From JARDZU01 sp963730285 (lineage in GTDB: Bacteria; Actinomycetota; Acidimicrobiia; Spongiisociales; ZC4RG35): a stretch of DNA of 64,000 bases. A program made the translations under genes and the position numbers. Below are positions 1-8,539 of this stretch, piece after piece (position 1 is the stretch's first letter; the number at the start of each line of letters is the position of its first letter). Below the pieces are notes generated by a model that worked only from the letters and a program-made list of their open reading frames with translations, was not told the DNA's origin and did not search any database. The stretch lies in the NCBI GenBank assembly GCA_963730285.1, contig CAVSQY010000006.1, positions 1 to 64,000 on the forward strand, in the 5' to 3' direction.

Positions 1-2015
1 GCTCGCAACGTCAGCACTACCTTCACCCTGCTGCGCTCATCGAAGACGGTGGCCAAGATCGAGGCGAGGAAGGCGGCTCGCGTCGATTCGGACGAAACGA
101 GAGAGAAGACCTCTTCGAATTGATCGATGATGAGGATCAGGTGGTCGTCAGGCCCTCCCAGGAGTTGCTTGGCCACTCGAACCAGACCCCTGTCGTCCGC
201 CGTCAATTGAGCAAAAACGTCGACCGGCCTGTCCGTAGCCACCCTCATCAGGGCTGCCTCCAGCTCCTCGAAGGGGTGGCTGCCGGGGAACATCTCGGTG
301 ATCAGCCAGTTTTGTGATCCGGGCAGGCCCCGTTTGCGTAGTGCAGGTACCAGGCCTGCTCGCACCAGCGAGGATTTGCCCGATCCGGACGGCCCCACCA
401 CGGTGACCATTCCTTTCACGGACAGGACTCGGACCAGCTCCTCGACGACTCCCTCCCGTCCATAGAAATCGGCGGCGTCTGGCTCGTGGAAGGCACGCAG
501 GCCTTTGTATGGGTTCCTGCGGTCGCCCTTCTCCACGGGCCCGCTGATGGGCATGACGTCGATGCCGGCGGCCTGGCGGATAGCGCGACGGAGGTCATCT
601 GGCTTTTGATAACGGCTCGCCGGATCCGGGTGGCCCGCCTTGAGGAAGACATCGTCGAGGGCAATCAGGTCGGGTTGGACCTCGCTGAGTCGGCCGGCGG
701 GAGCAACATCTGAGCCGGTGAGAGTCTCCAACGCCACTCTTGCCAGGTCGTAAGTGTCCTGCTGCGGGCTCGAGACATGCTTTCCGACCAGTTCGGCGAG
801 GCCCAGTTCGGAGACGAATCCGTTCAGATCCTCGTCGAGCCAGATGTTGTCAGGGCTCAGGCTGCCGTGGGTCACCCCGGCCCGATGGGCGTAGGTCAGG
901 GCGAAGCTCAACTGATCGACCAGACGCACGGTGGAGCTGAGGTTCCACGACCCTTGGGTCAGGGCGTGGCGGAGGGTCCCACCCCGGAAGTGGGGGGTCA
1001 CGACGTAGGCCCCCTCGGGGTCACGCCAGAAGTCGTAGACGGGACTCAAATGGGGATGTTCGAGACGGGAGACGATCTGCATATCGGAGTCGAAGCGCCG
1101 AACGAATCGCATCTCCCCGGCGATGGATTGGTCGATCGCAAGGACATTGACTTCTCGTCCCACCGCCCGCTGAAAGCCCCGATAGCTCTTGCCGAAGCGA
1201 CTCAAGTTGATCTCCTCGTGGAGCTCGTAGCCGCGGGCTGCCCGGTCGACGCGTCCAACGCCGCCGTCTTGACCTCCCGCCCAATCGAGGTTGGGGTCCT
1301 GCATGAGGATCTTCTCCTCGAGACCCTGCAGCTCGGGGCTGGGATCGATACCGAGATGTTCGGCGAGGAAAGTGCGCGTCGTCTGAAAGGCTCGCAGCGC
1401 GTCGCCCTGGCGGCCCGACCGGTAGAGGGCGAGCATGTGAAGGAAACGCAGATGCTCACGGAATGGATGCTCCATGGTGAGTGCGTCCAGCTCCTGGACG
1501 ACCGAGTTGTGATTGCCGAGGATGAGGTCCAGCTCAATCCTCTGCTCCAATGCGGCAAGACGCGTCTCTTCCAGAGCAATCGCCTCGGTCATGATCGCCG
1601 GTTCATCGGCCAAATCGCCGTATGCCGGGCCTCTCCACAGACCCAGCCCTTCTTCGAGGAGGACGAGCGCCTCGAGCGGTGATGCTGCTGCTATTTGGCC
1701 GGAATCGGCGACCGCATCTCTGAATTTGAGGGCGTCGAGGCTGAAGCGGTCGACTCTGAGCACATAACCGTCTGCTTCTCGGTCGATCTGGCCGCCGAGA
1801 GACTTGCGAAGTATCGACACATAGGAATGAAGGGTCTGGCGGCCGGCCTCCGGCGGTTCACCGGCCCACACGGCGTCGATCAAAGCGTCCTGCGCTACCG
1901 CTGTGTTGGCATGAGCCAGAAGCACAGCCAGCACGGTGCGTTGACGCCGACCCCCAAGATTTCTCGGCACACCGTCCAAGGATGCGGAGAGCGAGCCTAA
2001 GACCCTGTACTCCAC
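1..2015 (-). CDS. BTAD (AfsR/SARP-like) regulator fused to a pseudokinase and an nSTAND NTPase, 3' end outside window
   Basis: Read directly on the minus strand from a GTG at 2015; open to the window edge, so the C-terminus is missing. In order: an OmpR-like winged helix (about residues 1-80), a BTAD helical-repeat domain (about 90-245), a Ser/Thr-kinase-like domain (about 285-440), then a STAND P-loop NTPase (from about 510) with Walker A GPSGSGKSS near residue 538 and Walker B LILIIDQFEEVF. In the kinase-like part the usual HRDxKxxN reads HGSLSPDN, DFG reads ELG, and the VAVK lysine is absent, so it is probably a catalytically dead sensor or scaffold. Family members often continue into WD40 repeats. 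Likely a cytoplasmic signal-integrating transcription factor; its targets cannot be told from here. Confidence 0.9.
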   Translation of the reverse strand, partial: MEYRVLGSLSASLDGVPRNLGGRRQRTVLAVLLAHANTAVAQDALIDAVWAGEPPEAGRQTLHSYVSILRKSLGGQIDREADGYVLRVDRFSLDALKFRDAVADSGQIAAASPLEALVLLEEGLGLWRGPAYGDLADEPAIMTEAIALEETRLAALEQRIELDLILGNHNSVVQELDALTMEHPFREHLRFLHMLALYRSGRQGDALRAFQTTRTFLAEHLGIDPSPELQGLEEKILMQDPNLDWAGGQDGGVGRVDRAARGYELHEEINLSRFGKSYRGFQRAVGREVNVLAIDQSIAGEMRFVRRFDSDMQIVSRLEHPHLSPVYDFWRDPEGAYVVTPHFRGGTLRHALTQGSWNLSSTVRLVDQLSFALTYAHRAGVTHGSLSPDNIWLDEDLNGFVSELGLAELVGKHVSSPQQDTYDLARVALETLTGSDVAPAGRLSEVQPDLIALDDVFLKAGHPDPASRYQKPDDLRRAIRQAAGIDVMPISGPVEKGDRRNPYKGLRAFHEPDAADFYGREGVVEELVRVLSVKGMVTVVGPSGSGKSSLVRAGLVPALRKRGLPGSQNWLITEMFPGSHPFEELEAALMRVATDRPVDVFAQLTADDRGLVRVAKQLLGGPDDHLILIIDQFEEVFSLVSSESTRAAFLASILATVFDERSRVKVVLTLR

Positions 2016-2090
2016 TCGTCCGATTCTGGCACCCGTGACCGAACCGTGCGTCTGGCTCATCGACCCGTGACCATATGGAGAGGCTCTTGC

Positions 2091-2128
2091 AAGATTCTTG
2101 GAGACCCTGGTTCAAACCCAAGAATCTT
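2091..2128. repeat. Perfect 11-bp inverted repeat, intergenic
   Basis: AAGATTCTTGG (2091-2101) and its reverse complement CCAAGAATCTT (2118-2128) flank a 16-nt loop. It lies between the divergent regulator gene (start 2015) and the small gene at 2211. Possibly an operator or leader hairpin. A GGTTCAAAC inside the loop recalls a tRNA T-loop, but no cloverleaf can be built. Confidence 0.5.
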
Positions 2129-2210
2129 CCAACATGCGGCGCGGTCACGTACAAGCCGGTCCATCTACAAGTCGGTCATCCCTCGAATGAGGGCGCCGGA
2201 GGAGGCCGTA

Positions 2211-2459
2211 ATGAACCCCAATCAACCGCCCGTGAACTGGTCAACCGCCCGCCAGAGAATGGACGAGCGCAGAGCAGCAGCAGACACCTATCGGCTGGCG
2301 CGAAACGCCCGAGCCGTGCGAGACCCACTACGCATCACCGACTTTCGGGACGCGGTGAGTCGCCGCTTTGCGGATCTTCGGAACGCCGTGGGACACGGGC
2401 TGATCGCCTTGGGCCGACTGATTTCGGTCCATCAGCCGCAGCAAGCGCTGGATACCTAG
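2211..2459 (+). CDS. Small hypothetical protein (82 aa)
   Basis: ATG at 2211 is preceded by a strong GGAGGA/GGAGG Shine-Dalgarno at about 2198-2205, which decides the start. The product is hydrophilic and basic, rich in Arg and Ala (TARQRMDERRAAADTYR near the N-terminus), ending in a mildly hydrophobic helix and QQALDT. No signal peptide, membrane segment or recognised domain. A terminator-like hairpin follows directly, so it is probably a single-gene transcript. I do not recognise the family. Confidence 0.6.
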   Translation: MNPNQPPVNWSTARQRMDERRAAADTYRLARNARAVRDPLRITDFRDAVSRRFADLRNAVGHGLIALGRLISVHQPQQALDT

Positions 2460-2463
2460 CGGA

Positions 2464-2490
2464 GACCCCAGCGGCAGTGCCGCTGGGGTC
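2464..2490 (+). terminator. Terminator-like hairpin after the small gene
   Basis: GACCCCAGCGGCA and TGCCGCTGGGGTC form a perfect 13-bp palindrome separated by one base, starting 5 nt after the TAG at 2457-2459. There is no clear T-tract, so it is a GC-rich intrinsic-type terminator or a transcript-end stabiliser. Confidence 0.65.
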
Positions 2491-2580
2491 ACTGCCAAGG
2501 CCGTCCGTCGCCCACGGTCGAATTGCCTGGTCTTGCCCAGCCACGTGGCAACGAGCGCCACCAAGGCAAAGACGGTGTGA

Positions 2581-2799
2581 TTATCGCCTGACGGTGAAGA
2601 TCTGTATCAGCCCTGCCACGGCTATCGAGACAAGACCGACGATCACCAGCGCGACCTCTCCTGCCGCGAACAAGCCGAGCACCGCTATCAGTGTTCCGAG
2701 GATGGTCAGCATCAGAACCGGAAGTGACACGTTCACGGAGTCCTTCGCGACCCGTTGAGGCTCGGCGGCGTCGGGTTGTTGTTGTTCGGAGAGGGCCAT
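2581..2799 (-). CDS. Small two-helix membrane protein (72 aa)
   Basis: The frame stays open upstream, but ATG at 2799 has a GGAAGGA ribosome site just before it and begins a sensible protein. A hydrophilic N-terminal part (MALSEQQQPDAAEPQRVAKD, about 20 residues) is followed by two hydrophobic segments (about 25-45 and 48-68) separated by a short AAGE turn, and a basic IFTVRR tail. Predicted inner-membrane protein with the N-terminus probably cytoplasmic. Function unknown. Confidence 0.6.
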   Translation of the reverse strand: MALSEQQQPDAAEPQRVAKDSVNVSLPVLMLTILGTLIAVLGLFAAGEVALVIVGLVSIAVAGLIQIFTVRR

Positions 2800-3076
2800 C
2801 GTCTGTCCTTCCACTGGTATCAGTAGAGCGGACGCGAGGCACGGAGCCGCAACTGCGTGACGACCCGCCCCCACTTTGGGGGCGAACCTTCGCCTCTGAC
2901 CCGAAATGTACAGATGACCGAACACTCCTGCCAAGCACTTTTTGGCCGCGTTGCGGGCGGGTCGTCGGGAAAGATCTTCCGGGCCGACGTGGCTTTCGAT
3001 GACTGGCATACGCGCCCGTGCCGGTCGAGCCCAGATGCGTAGGATCTGGGCACATCTCGCCGTCAGGAGGCAACAG

Positions 3077-3484
3077 TTGGACCCGGTGCGATTGCACAAG
3101 ATTCCCCTTTTCTCAGAGCTGACACACCATGAGGCGCGGGTCCTTGCCCAGCACGCCGACGAGATCGACTTGCCGGCGGGCACCAAACTCATGGAAGAAG
3201 GGGATCTGGCCTACGAGCTCTTTGTCCTGCTCGAAGGCAAGGTCGACGTCTCTCATGACGGGACACAGATCGCCGAGCTCGGTCCGGGTGATGTGGTCGG
3301 CGAGATCGGTGTCCTCAAGACCCATAAGCGGACGGCCACCGTTGTGGCCACCACCCCGGTACACGCCATCGTCCTGTACGGACCGGAGTTTCTGGCTCTG
3401 GAGGATGATATGCCCGATGTGTTCGAGTCCCTTCAGGACATAGTCCGGAGCCGGCTGGCGGAGAACGAGGACACCAGCGGATAA
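3077..3484 (+). CDS. Cyclic nucleotide-binding-domain protein (135 aa)
   Basis: TTG at 3077 is chosen because a perfect AGGAGG (3065-3070) sits 6 nt upstream; in-frame starts further upstream lack one. The protein is a single Crp/PKA-type cNMP-binding beta-roll: IPLFSELT at the start, the GTKLMEEGDLAYELFVLLEGKVDV strand pair, then the phosphate-binding-cassette region GPGDVVGEIGVLKTHKRTATVVA. The cassette Arg is present (KRTATV). There is no DNA-binding or channel domain, so it is a stand-alone sensor or adaptor. The CDF transporter gene follows 50 bp downstream on the same strand and may be co-transcribed. Confidence 0.85.
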   Translation: MDPVRLHKIPLFSELTHHEARVLAQHADEIDLPAGTKLMEEGDLAYELFVLLEGKVDVSHDGTQIAELGPGDVVGEIGVLKTHKRTATVVATTPVHAIVLYGPEFLALEDDMPDVFESLQDIVRSRLAENEDTSG

Positions 3485-3534
3485 ACCGTTCAATCGATTC
3501 CATTCACGATTGACTAGGCATACTGTCGGGCCGT

Positions 3535-4503
3535 ATGTCCACCGGCGGGAACACGAGAGCCATCCTTGCGGCGATGCTCGCCAACGCCGGCATCGCCGTG
3601 GCGAAGTTCGTTGCATTTCTCGTGACCGGTTCGGCTTCTCTGCTGGCCGAATCGATCCACTCGCTCGCCGACACATCCAACCAAGGTCTCCTGATACTCG
3701 GTGGGAAGCGAGCCCAGAAGATCGCCGACGACCGGCATCAATTCGGCTACGGGCGGGAGCGTTACTTCTGGGGGTTCATCGTCGCCATGGTCCTGTTCTC
3801 GTTGGGTGGTGTCTTCTCGATCTTCGAAGGGATCGAGAAGATCCGACATCCCCACGAGTTGGAGTCGTTGGGTTGGGCAATCGGCGTCTTGATCTTCGCC
3901 ATGCTGATGGAGGGATGGAGCTTCCGCACGGCCATGAGAGAGACGTCCAAGGTCAAGGGATCCCGGAATTACTGGCAATTCGTTCGATGGTCCCGATCGC
4001 CCGAGCTCCCGGTGGTGCTGCTGGAGGATGCGGGCGCATTGGTCGGGCTGGTTCTTGCCCTGATCGGAGTAGGTCTCAGTGCCGCCACGGGTGATGGTTT
4101 CTGGGACGGGGTAGGCACGCTCGGCATCGGTGTCCTGCTGGTCCTGATCGCGGTGACTCTCACCATCGAGATGCAGTCGCTTCTGATCGGTGAGTCCGCA
4201 ACGGCCGATGACGTCGCCACCATCCTTCGCATTGTGACCGCCAACGAAGCAGTTATGCGGATCATCGATCTGAGAACACAGCATCTGGGACCGGATGAGT
4301 TGCTCGTCGCAGGGAAGATCGAGTTCGACCGATCATTGCGAGCACCAGAGGTGAGCCGGGCCATCGATCAAGTCGAGACTTCCATCCGGGAAGCAGTCCC
4401 ACTGTCCATGAGGATCTACATCGAGCCGGACATCTACGACCCGGATCGTGGCGATGGGCCGGAGAACCCTACCGTGGATCAGACGTCCGAGGAGACCCGT
4501 TAG
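3535..4503 (+). CDS. Cation diffusion facilitator (CDF) family transporter
   Basis: 322 aa. About six membrane helices lie in residues 1-225, followed by a cytoplasmic dimerisation domain (about 230-305; DRSLRAPEVSRAIDQVETSIREAVP, then IYIEPDIYD). CDF proteins export Zn2+, Fe2+ or Mn2+ against protons. The TM2 metal motif SIHSLAD is present; the TM5 site reads LEDAGALVG instead of HxxxD, as in the ZnT9-like branch, so the metal is uncertain. The start ATG at 3535 directly begins the hydrophobic domain. The 3' end overlaps the convergent gene by 4 bp. Confidence 0.9.
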   Translation: MSTGGNTRAILAAMLANAGIAVAKFVAFLVTGSASLLAESIHSLADTSNQGLLILGGKRAQKIADDRHQFGYGRERYFWGFIVAMVLFSLGGVFSIFEGIEKIRHPHELESLGWAIGVLIFAMLMEGWSFRTAMRETSKVKGSRNYWQFVRWSRSPELPVVLLEDAGALVGLVLALIGVGLSAATGDGFWDGVGTLGIGVLLVLIAVTLTIEMQSLLIGESATADDVATILRIVTANEAVMRIIDLRTQHLGPDELLVAGKIEFDRSLRAPEVSRAIDQVETSIREAVPLSMRIYIEPDIYDPDRGDGPENPTVDQTSEETR

Positions 4504-5165
4504 ACCGGGGTCTCGACCTCTTCTCCGTGACGCTCCATGATCGCCCCCCGGGCCACTTGTCCAAAGAAAGACGTCCAGGTCACGATGCCGAGGAACTTGA
4601 ACACGTCCTCGAGGATCTCGGAGAGTGGGGGAGTGGGCAGGTCGGCTTCGCCGGCTGCGTCCAACAAGACCGACAGCGCCAACATCACAACACCGGCCAC
4701 GAGGATGATCAGGTCGGGTCGTTTCATCAGATGCTCACGTGACCTCCAGAACAGGTAAAGCACCATCAACCCATAGGTCCCGATCGTGATGATCGACGGG
4801 ATTCCGATCGCGTTCTTGATCGTCTCATGACCCAGGTAGGCGTCGTCGATCCCGAGAACGAGGCTGGCCACCGCACCGGCCAGGAGGAGTCTCTTGGCAT
4901 CACCCGTGTCACGGGTCGACAGGACGAGGAGGCACATGGCCGCGGATGCCGCCCACAGGGCAATTCCAGCGGTTGAGAAGAACCCGGTGTACCCGGGGCC
5001 ATCGAGAAGCGCTGTGGTGTCACGCAACAGGTCCGTGGCGTGCACATCGCGGAGCTCGGCGAGGACCAGTGCCGCCAGCATGAAGAGCGCGGCAGGCACC
5101 AGGATGCGCCATCCATACGAGAAGAGTGTCGCCCAAGGCCCCGTCGACGATTCCCGAATCTCCAT
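4500..5165 (-). CDS. Multi-pass membrane protein, unknown function (221 aa)
   Basis: ATG at 5165 follows a GGGAGGG ribosome site. The product has about six hydrophobic helices: ILVPAALFMLAALVLAEL, an IALWAASAAMCLLVLS stretch, LLLAGAVASLVLGIDDAYLGHE, IITIGTYGLMVLYLF, LIILVAGVVMLALSVLLDAAGE and a C-terminal helix. The charged DDAYLGHE and DAAGEADLP parts of or near helices could bind a ligand or metal. It stands alone between convergent and divergent neighbours. I do not recognise the family. Confidence 0.7.
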   Translation of the reverse strand: MEIRESSTGPWATLFSYGWRILVPAALFMLAALVLAELRDVHATDLLRDTTALLDGPGYTGFFSTAGIALWAASAAMCLLVLSTRDTGDAKRLLLAGAVASLVLGIDDAYLGHETIKNAIGIPSIITIGTYGLMVLYLFWRSREHLMKRPDLIILVAGVVMLALSVLLDAAGEADLPTPPLSEILEDVFKFLGIVTWTSFFGQVARGAIMERHGEEVETPV

Positions 5166-5317
5166 ACAACCCTCCCAGGTTCGGACTCTCAGACTACTCC
5201 CAGGTTCTTGATGTTCCAGGGCCTCTTCTTCACTGTGAGTGGTCTGTTTGGCGTGGATGGTCGTTGGGTATGCTTGCCGGCCTACGGTGAGTGCCGGTCG
5301 AGAATCGGTAGGAATAG

Positions 5318-5384
5318 GAGAGGGTGGTCGATGAAACCCCGTTCGCTAAGGCGCGACGACTTGCAAGACGAATCGACCACTCTC
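5318..5384 (+). promoter_or_regulatory. Possible leader hairpin covering a Shine-Dalgarno ahead of the G8 surface-protein gene
   Basis: GAGAGGGTGGTCGAT (5318-5332) can pair with ATCGACCACTCTC (5372-5384): 13 pairs with a 2-nt bulge. The 5' arm contains the AGGAGAGG ribosome site in front of ATG 5331; the 3' arm ends one base before GTG 5386, the start of the signal-peptide frame. This could regulate translation, or mark the remains of an original longer N-terminus. Inferred from base pairing only. Confidence 0.35.
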
Positions 5385-5385
5385 A

Positions 5386-7548
5386 GTGGCGCCTCGCGTT
5401 CGACACCTGCATTGCCTCCGACTCGGTGTCATAGGACTGATGGCGTTGCTGACTGTCATGGCAACCACCCAGAAGGCAGAGGCGGCCAACCAGACCTTGA
5501 ACTCCGGTAACTATCCCAATGGGTTCACCGTGCCGGCGGGTAACACCTGGACCATGAATCCAAACGCCGATACGACCATCACCTCAGGCGGCAACATCAT
5601 CGTCCGGGGGACACTGGTGATGAAGCCGGCCAACGGGAGCTTCGACCACACGATCCGCTTCACCGGCATCAACGAGTCGAATTTCGTCGGCGGCGGTCTC
5701 GACCCTGTCGCCTCGGACGTGGGGCTGTGGGTTGTGGGGGATGGCCGGATCGTCCTCGAGGGGGAATCGAAACCGGCATGGTCATACGTCTATCAGAGCT
5801 CTTGGGCCGGCGACGAGGTCCGTGCCGCTCCAAATACCTCGGGCAACTACAGCAGTTTCCCGCTTGTCACCTCGACGCCGCCGAAGAACAGCCTGGGCTA
5901 TAGCGCGGAGTTGCTCGACCTCACCCGCAACGTGCATGTCGAGGGAACACCCAGCGGCTATGCCCATGTCTTCATTCGATCGACCAGGCCATCAACCATC
6001 AAATACGCGGTGTTCCGCTATGTCGGCCCCGATCCAGCCAACCTGCCCGGCGACACCGACGCAACCGGTCGCTACGGGCTCCACTTTCACATGGCCGGTA
6101 ACGGCAGCCGGGGCACCATCGTCGACGGCCTGGTGATTCGCGACACCAACAACCACGCATTCGTGCCCCATGCCTCCCACGGCATCACCTTTCGGAACAC
6201 CATCGCCTACAACGTCAAAGGTGAGGCCTACTGGTGGGACAGCCCGGCACAGGGGGCGATGAACGAGACCAACGACGTCGTCTTCGATCACACCGTTGCC
6301 GCACGGGTCACCCAGACGAATGTCAGTGGGCACAGCCATCGTCTCTCCGCATACTTTCTCGGAGCCGGGACGAATATGACCGTGGTGGACTCCGTGGCTG
6401 TGGGTGTGCAGCGTGAGTCGGGCGCCGATCGCTCCGGGTTCATCTGGCCAGAGGACTCACAGGGGACCTGGGTCTTTCGAGGCAACCGAGCCCATAACAA
6501 CGGTGGCAACGGGATCTTCGTATGGCAGAACAACGATTTCCCTCACTTCATCGAGGACTTCGTGGCCTACTACAACGGGCAGTCCGGAATCGAGCACGGC
6601 GCCTACCTCAACTCGTACCTCTACAAGGACCTGGTCTTGGTGGGCAACCACGACGCCATCATGTCCCATGCCTTGGGAGAGCCCGGCCAACTGGGGGACA
6701 CCCAGATTTGGGCCAATGTCAAGACCAATGGCGGCACGCTCCAGATCGAATCGCACACGCTGGGTGCGGCCCGCCCGGTCCGATTCGTCAATTGCGACCT
6801 GGGCAGGGTGGTGGTGGGTGACCAGGGCGGCGAGCCCAGTGAATACGACTTCATCGGATGTGGCCTCGAGCCTTCCGACTTCGACCTGAGCCACGCGCTT
6901 TCCAATTCGGTGTTCCGGGTGCAGAGAACCAACGGCACCGCTTATCGCCTATCAGGCAACGGCACCGTCACCAAGATCGCAGCGTTCTACAACGGGACCG
7001 TCCCCGGTGGAGGCTTCATCGACACCTTTGGGAACACCTTCGAATCGGCAATCAACTGGCTGGCGGCCCAGGGCATAACCAAAGGATGCAATCCTCCGGC
7101 CAACTCCAAGTTCTGTCCGAACGATCGGGTGACCCGTGGTGAGATGGCGGCGTTCATCGTGCGGGCCAAGGGTTTCTCGGCCATCGCCTCAGACTTTTTC
7201 GTCGATGACAACGACAGCATCTTTGAGAACGCGATCAATCGTTTGCGAACTGCCGGTGTGACCCAGGGGTGCAACCCACCCCAGAACACCAGGTATTGCC
7301 CAGACCGCTCGGTCACCCGTGGCGAGATGGCCGCTTTCCTGGTCCGCGCCTTCGACCTTCCCAGCTATGACGGCCCGGATCGTTTCGTCGACGACAACGG
7401 GAACATCTTCGAGAATGCCATCGAACGGCTGGCGCAGGCGGGGGTCACCCTCGGTTGCAACCCACCAGCAAACGACCGCTATTGCCCGAACGACTACGTG
7501 ACTCGAGGGCAGATGGCGGCGTTCTTGAAGCGGGCGCTCGGGGGCTGA
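5386..7548 (+). CDS. Secreted G8-domain / beta-helix protein with three C-terminal SLH-like repeats
   Basis: 720 aa. A signal peptide (LGVIGLMALLTVMATTQKAEA, cut before ANQT) leads into a G8-like domain (about 35-135: GGNIIVRGTLVMKP..., GLWVVGDGRIVLEG), as in CEMIP-type proteins. A right-handed parallel beta-helix follows (about 180-500; GLHFHMAG, HASHGITFRNTIAYN, HRLSAYFLGAG). Three repeats of about 65 aa end the protein (about 540-720), each with GCNPP..xxxCPxD.VTRGxMAAF and a pair of Cys. The repeats probably anchor it to the cell surface; the beta-helix may bind or cut a polysaccharide. GTG 5386 is the only start in frame after the TAA at 5347 and lacks a good ribosome site. Confidence 0.8.
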   Translation: MAPRVRHLHCLRLGVIGLMALLTVMATTQKAEAANQTLNSGNYPNGFTVPAGNTWTMNPNADTTITSGGNIIVRGTLVMKPANGSFDHTIRFTGINESNFVGGGLDPVASDVGLWVVGDGRIVLEGESKPAWSYVYQSSWAGDEVRAAPNTSGNYSSFPLVTSTPPKNSLGYSAELLDLTRNVHVEGTPSGYAHVFIRSTRPSTIKYAVFRYVGPDPANLPGDTDATGRYGLHFHMAGNGSRGTIVDGLVIRDTNNHAFVPHASHGITFRNTIAYNVKGEAYWWDSPAQGAMNETNDVVFDHTVAARVTQTNVSGHSHRLSAYFLGAGTNMTVVDSVAVGVQRESGADRSGFIWPEDSQGTWVFRGNRAHNNGGNGIFVWQNNDFPHFIEDFVAYYNGQSGIEHGAYLNSYLYKDLVLVGNHDAIMSHALGEPGQLGDTQIWANVKTNGGTLQIESHTLGAARPVRFVNCDLGRVVVGDQGGEPSEYDFIGCGLEPSDFDLSHALSNSVFRVQRTNGTAYRLSGNGTVTKIAAFYNGTVPGGGFIDTFGNTFESAINWLAAQGITKGCNPPANSKFCPNDRVTRGEMAAFIVRAKGFSAIASDFFVDDNDSIFENAINRLRTAGVTQGCNPPQNTRYCPDRSVTRGEMAAFLVRAFDLPSYDGPDRFVDDNGNIFENAIERLAQAGVTLGCNPPANDRYCPNDYVTRGQMAAFLKRALGG

Positions 7549-7549
7549 G

Positions 7550-8539
7550 CTAGCGGCGCGAGCGAGTCACGTGGCCCCGCCGCCGGAGGGCAAGACGGCC
7601 GAACCAGAACGCGTCGCCCAGACGGTTGGGGAATCTCTTCATGGCCAGCCCCGCGGCGCGATTCGCCTCGAATAGGGCGATGAGCGCCTCGTCGCCGGCA
7701 CTCAGATCCAAGCCCGGTGAGCCGCGGAGATAACCCGAGATGAACCGCATCCTGAATTCGTCGAAGTGGCCCGGTCTGGCGGGATAGCGGGTGAAGCCGT
7801 GGCCGGCCAGCTGTCGGCGCAGCTCGAAGAGGAAGTTGGCCACGTCGCGGTGAATCAGTGACACGTTCCGTTTCTCCGGAGGGTCGAGCAGAAAGAGAGA
7901 GCCTTCGGGTGTCCCTTGGAGGTTTCCCGGGCCAAAGTCGCCAAATCGACGTCTGGCCATGGTGGCCCAGTCGAGTCCAGCCGTGAAGTGATCCAAGACA
8001 TCACGCTTCACCCTCAATTTGGCAGCCACATCGTGGGTCTCTCGACGGGCGTCTCCTCTCTCGAGCTCGGTGGCCGGCCCGGTCTGGCGGTGGTAGGCGG
8101 CCAACATCGATCCGGCCCATTCCATCCAATCGGCCATGTGCCCGCTGGTCCAGGCGACGTCGTCGTGACGGCGAAGGATGGTCACCACGTCGTCGCCGCC
8201 CACATACGGCATGACCAGTGTCGGTGGGTCATCGGCCCAAGCCAGGGGTCGGATTCCGTGGATGGCGCTGATGCCCGCCGTGGCGATCATGTCATCGAGA
8301 TCGACCATGTTCTGGTAGACCGCGCCCGCCGTTCCCCGGGGCCATTCGGGGACGATCTTCACGACCAGGTCTTCCGTGGACAGATTGTCCCTCACCCGAT
8401 AGAAGAAGGAGCCGGACCGGGGACGCTCCCACGTGTCGGTCAACTCGAAACCATCGTTTTTCTCATCCCAACCGAACTGCTCCCGGAGCCGGCCGAGGAG
8501 ACTCGAGATTTGCTCTGCTGTCAGAGCCGGCTCACCCAC
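7550..8539 (-). CDS. Aminoglycoside-phosphotransferase/lipopolysaccharide-kinase-like protein
   Basis: 329 aa with a kinase-like fold. The N-lobe carries the lysine in LVVKIVPEWP; LVMPYVGGDDV is the hinge; the catalytic loop reads RFGDFGPGNLQ (family HGDxxxxN, with Asp and Asn kept but His replaced by Phe); the metal Asp is in FLLDPPEK. It probably phosphorylates a small molecule or glycan in the cytoplasm. The GTG start at 8539 overlaps the end of the upstream surface-protein gene by 8 bp, so the two are probably translationally coupled. The substrate is unknown, but the setting among surface proteins suggests cell-envelope work. Confidence 0.75.
   Translation of the reverse strand: MGEPALTAEQISSLLGRLREQFGWDEKNDGFELTDTWERPRSGSFFYRVRDNLSTEDLVVKIVPEWPRGTAGAVYQNMVDLDDMIATAGISAIHGIRPLAWADDPPTLVMPYVGGDDVVTILRRHDDVAWTSGHMADWMEWAGSMLAAYHRQTGPATELERGDARRETHDVAAKLRVKRDVLDHFTAGLDWATMARRRFGDFGPGNLQGTPEGSLFLLDPPEKRNVSLIHRDVANFLFELRRQLAGHGFTRYPARPGHFDEFRMRFISGYLRGSPGLDLSAGDEALIALFEANRAAGLAMKRFPNRLGDAFWFGRLALRRRGHVTRSRR

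Noticed and set aside
777..1682. Long plus-strand open frame (301 codons) over the start of the window
   Set aside because: It is antisense to the BTAD/pseudokinase gene, whose minus-strand translation shows clear domains; the plus-strand product has none.
2100..2130. tRNA-like TTCAAAC loop
   Set aside because: No acceptor, D or anticodon arms can be built; the signal is explained by the inverted repeat.
2075..2758. 227-codon plus-strand frame across the small gene at 2211
   Set aside because: It runs through the terminator-like hairpin and gives a low-complexity Arg/Pro/Ser product; the 82-aa frame has the ribosome site.
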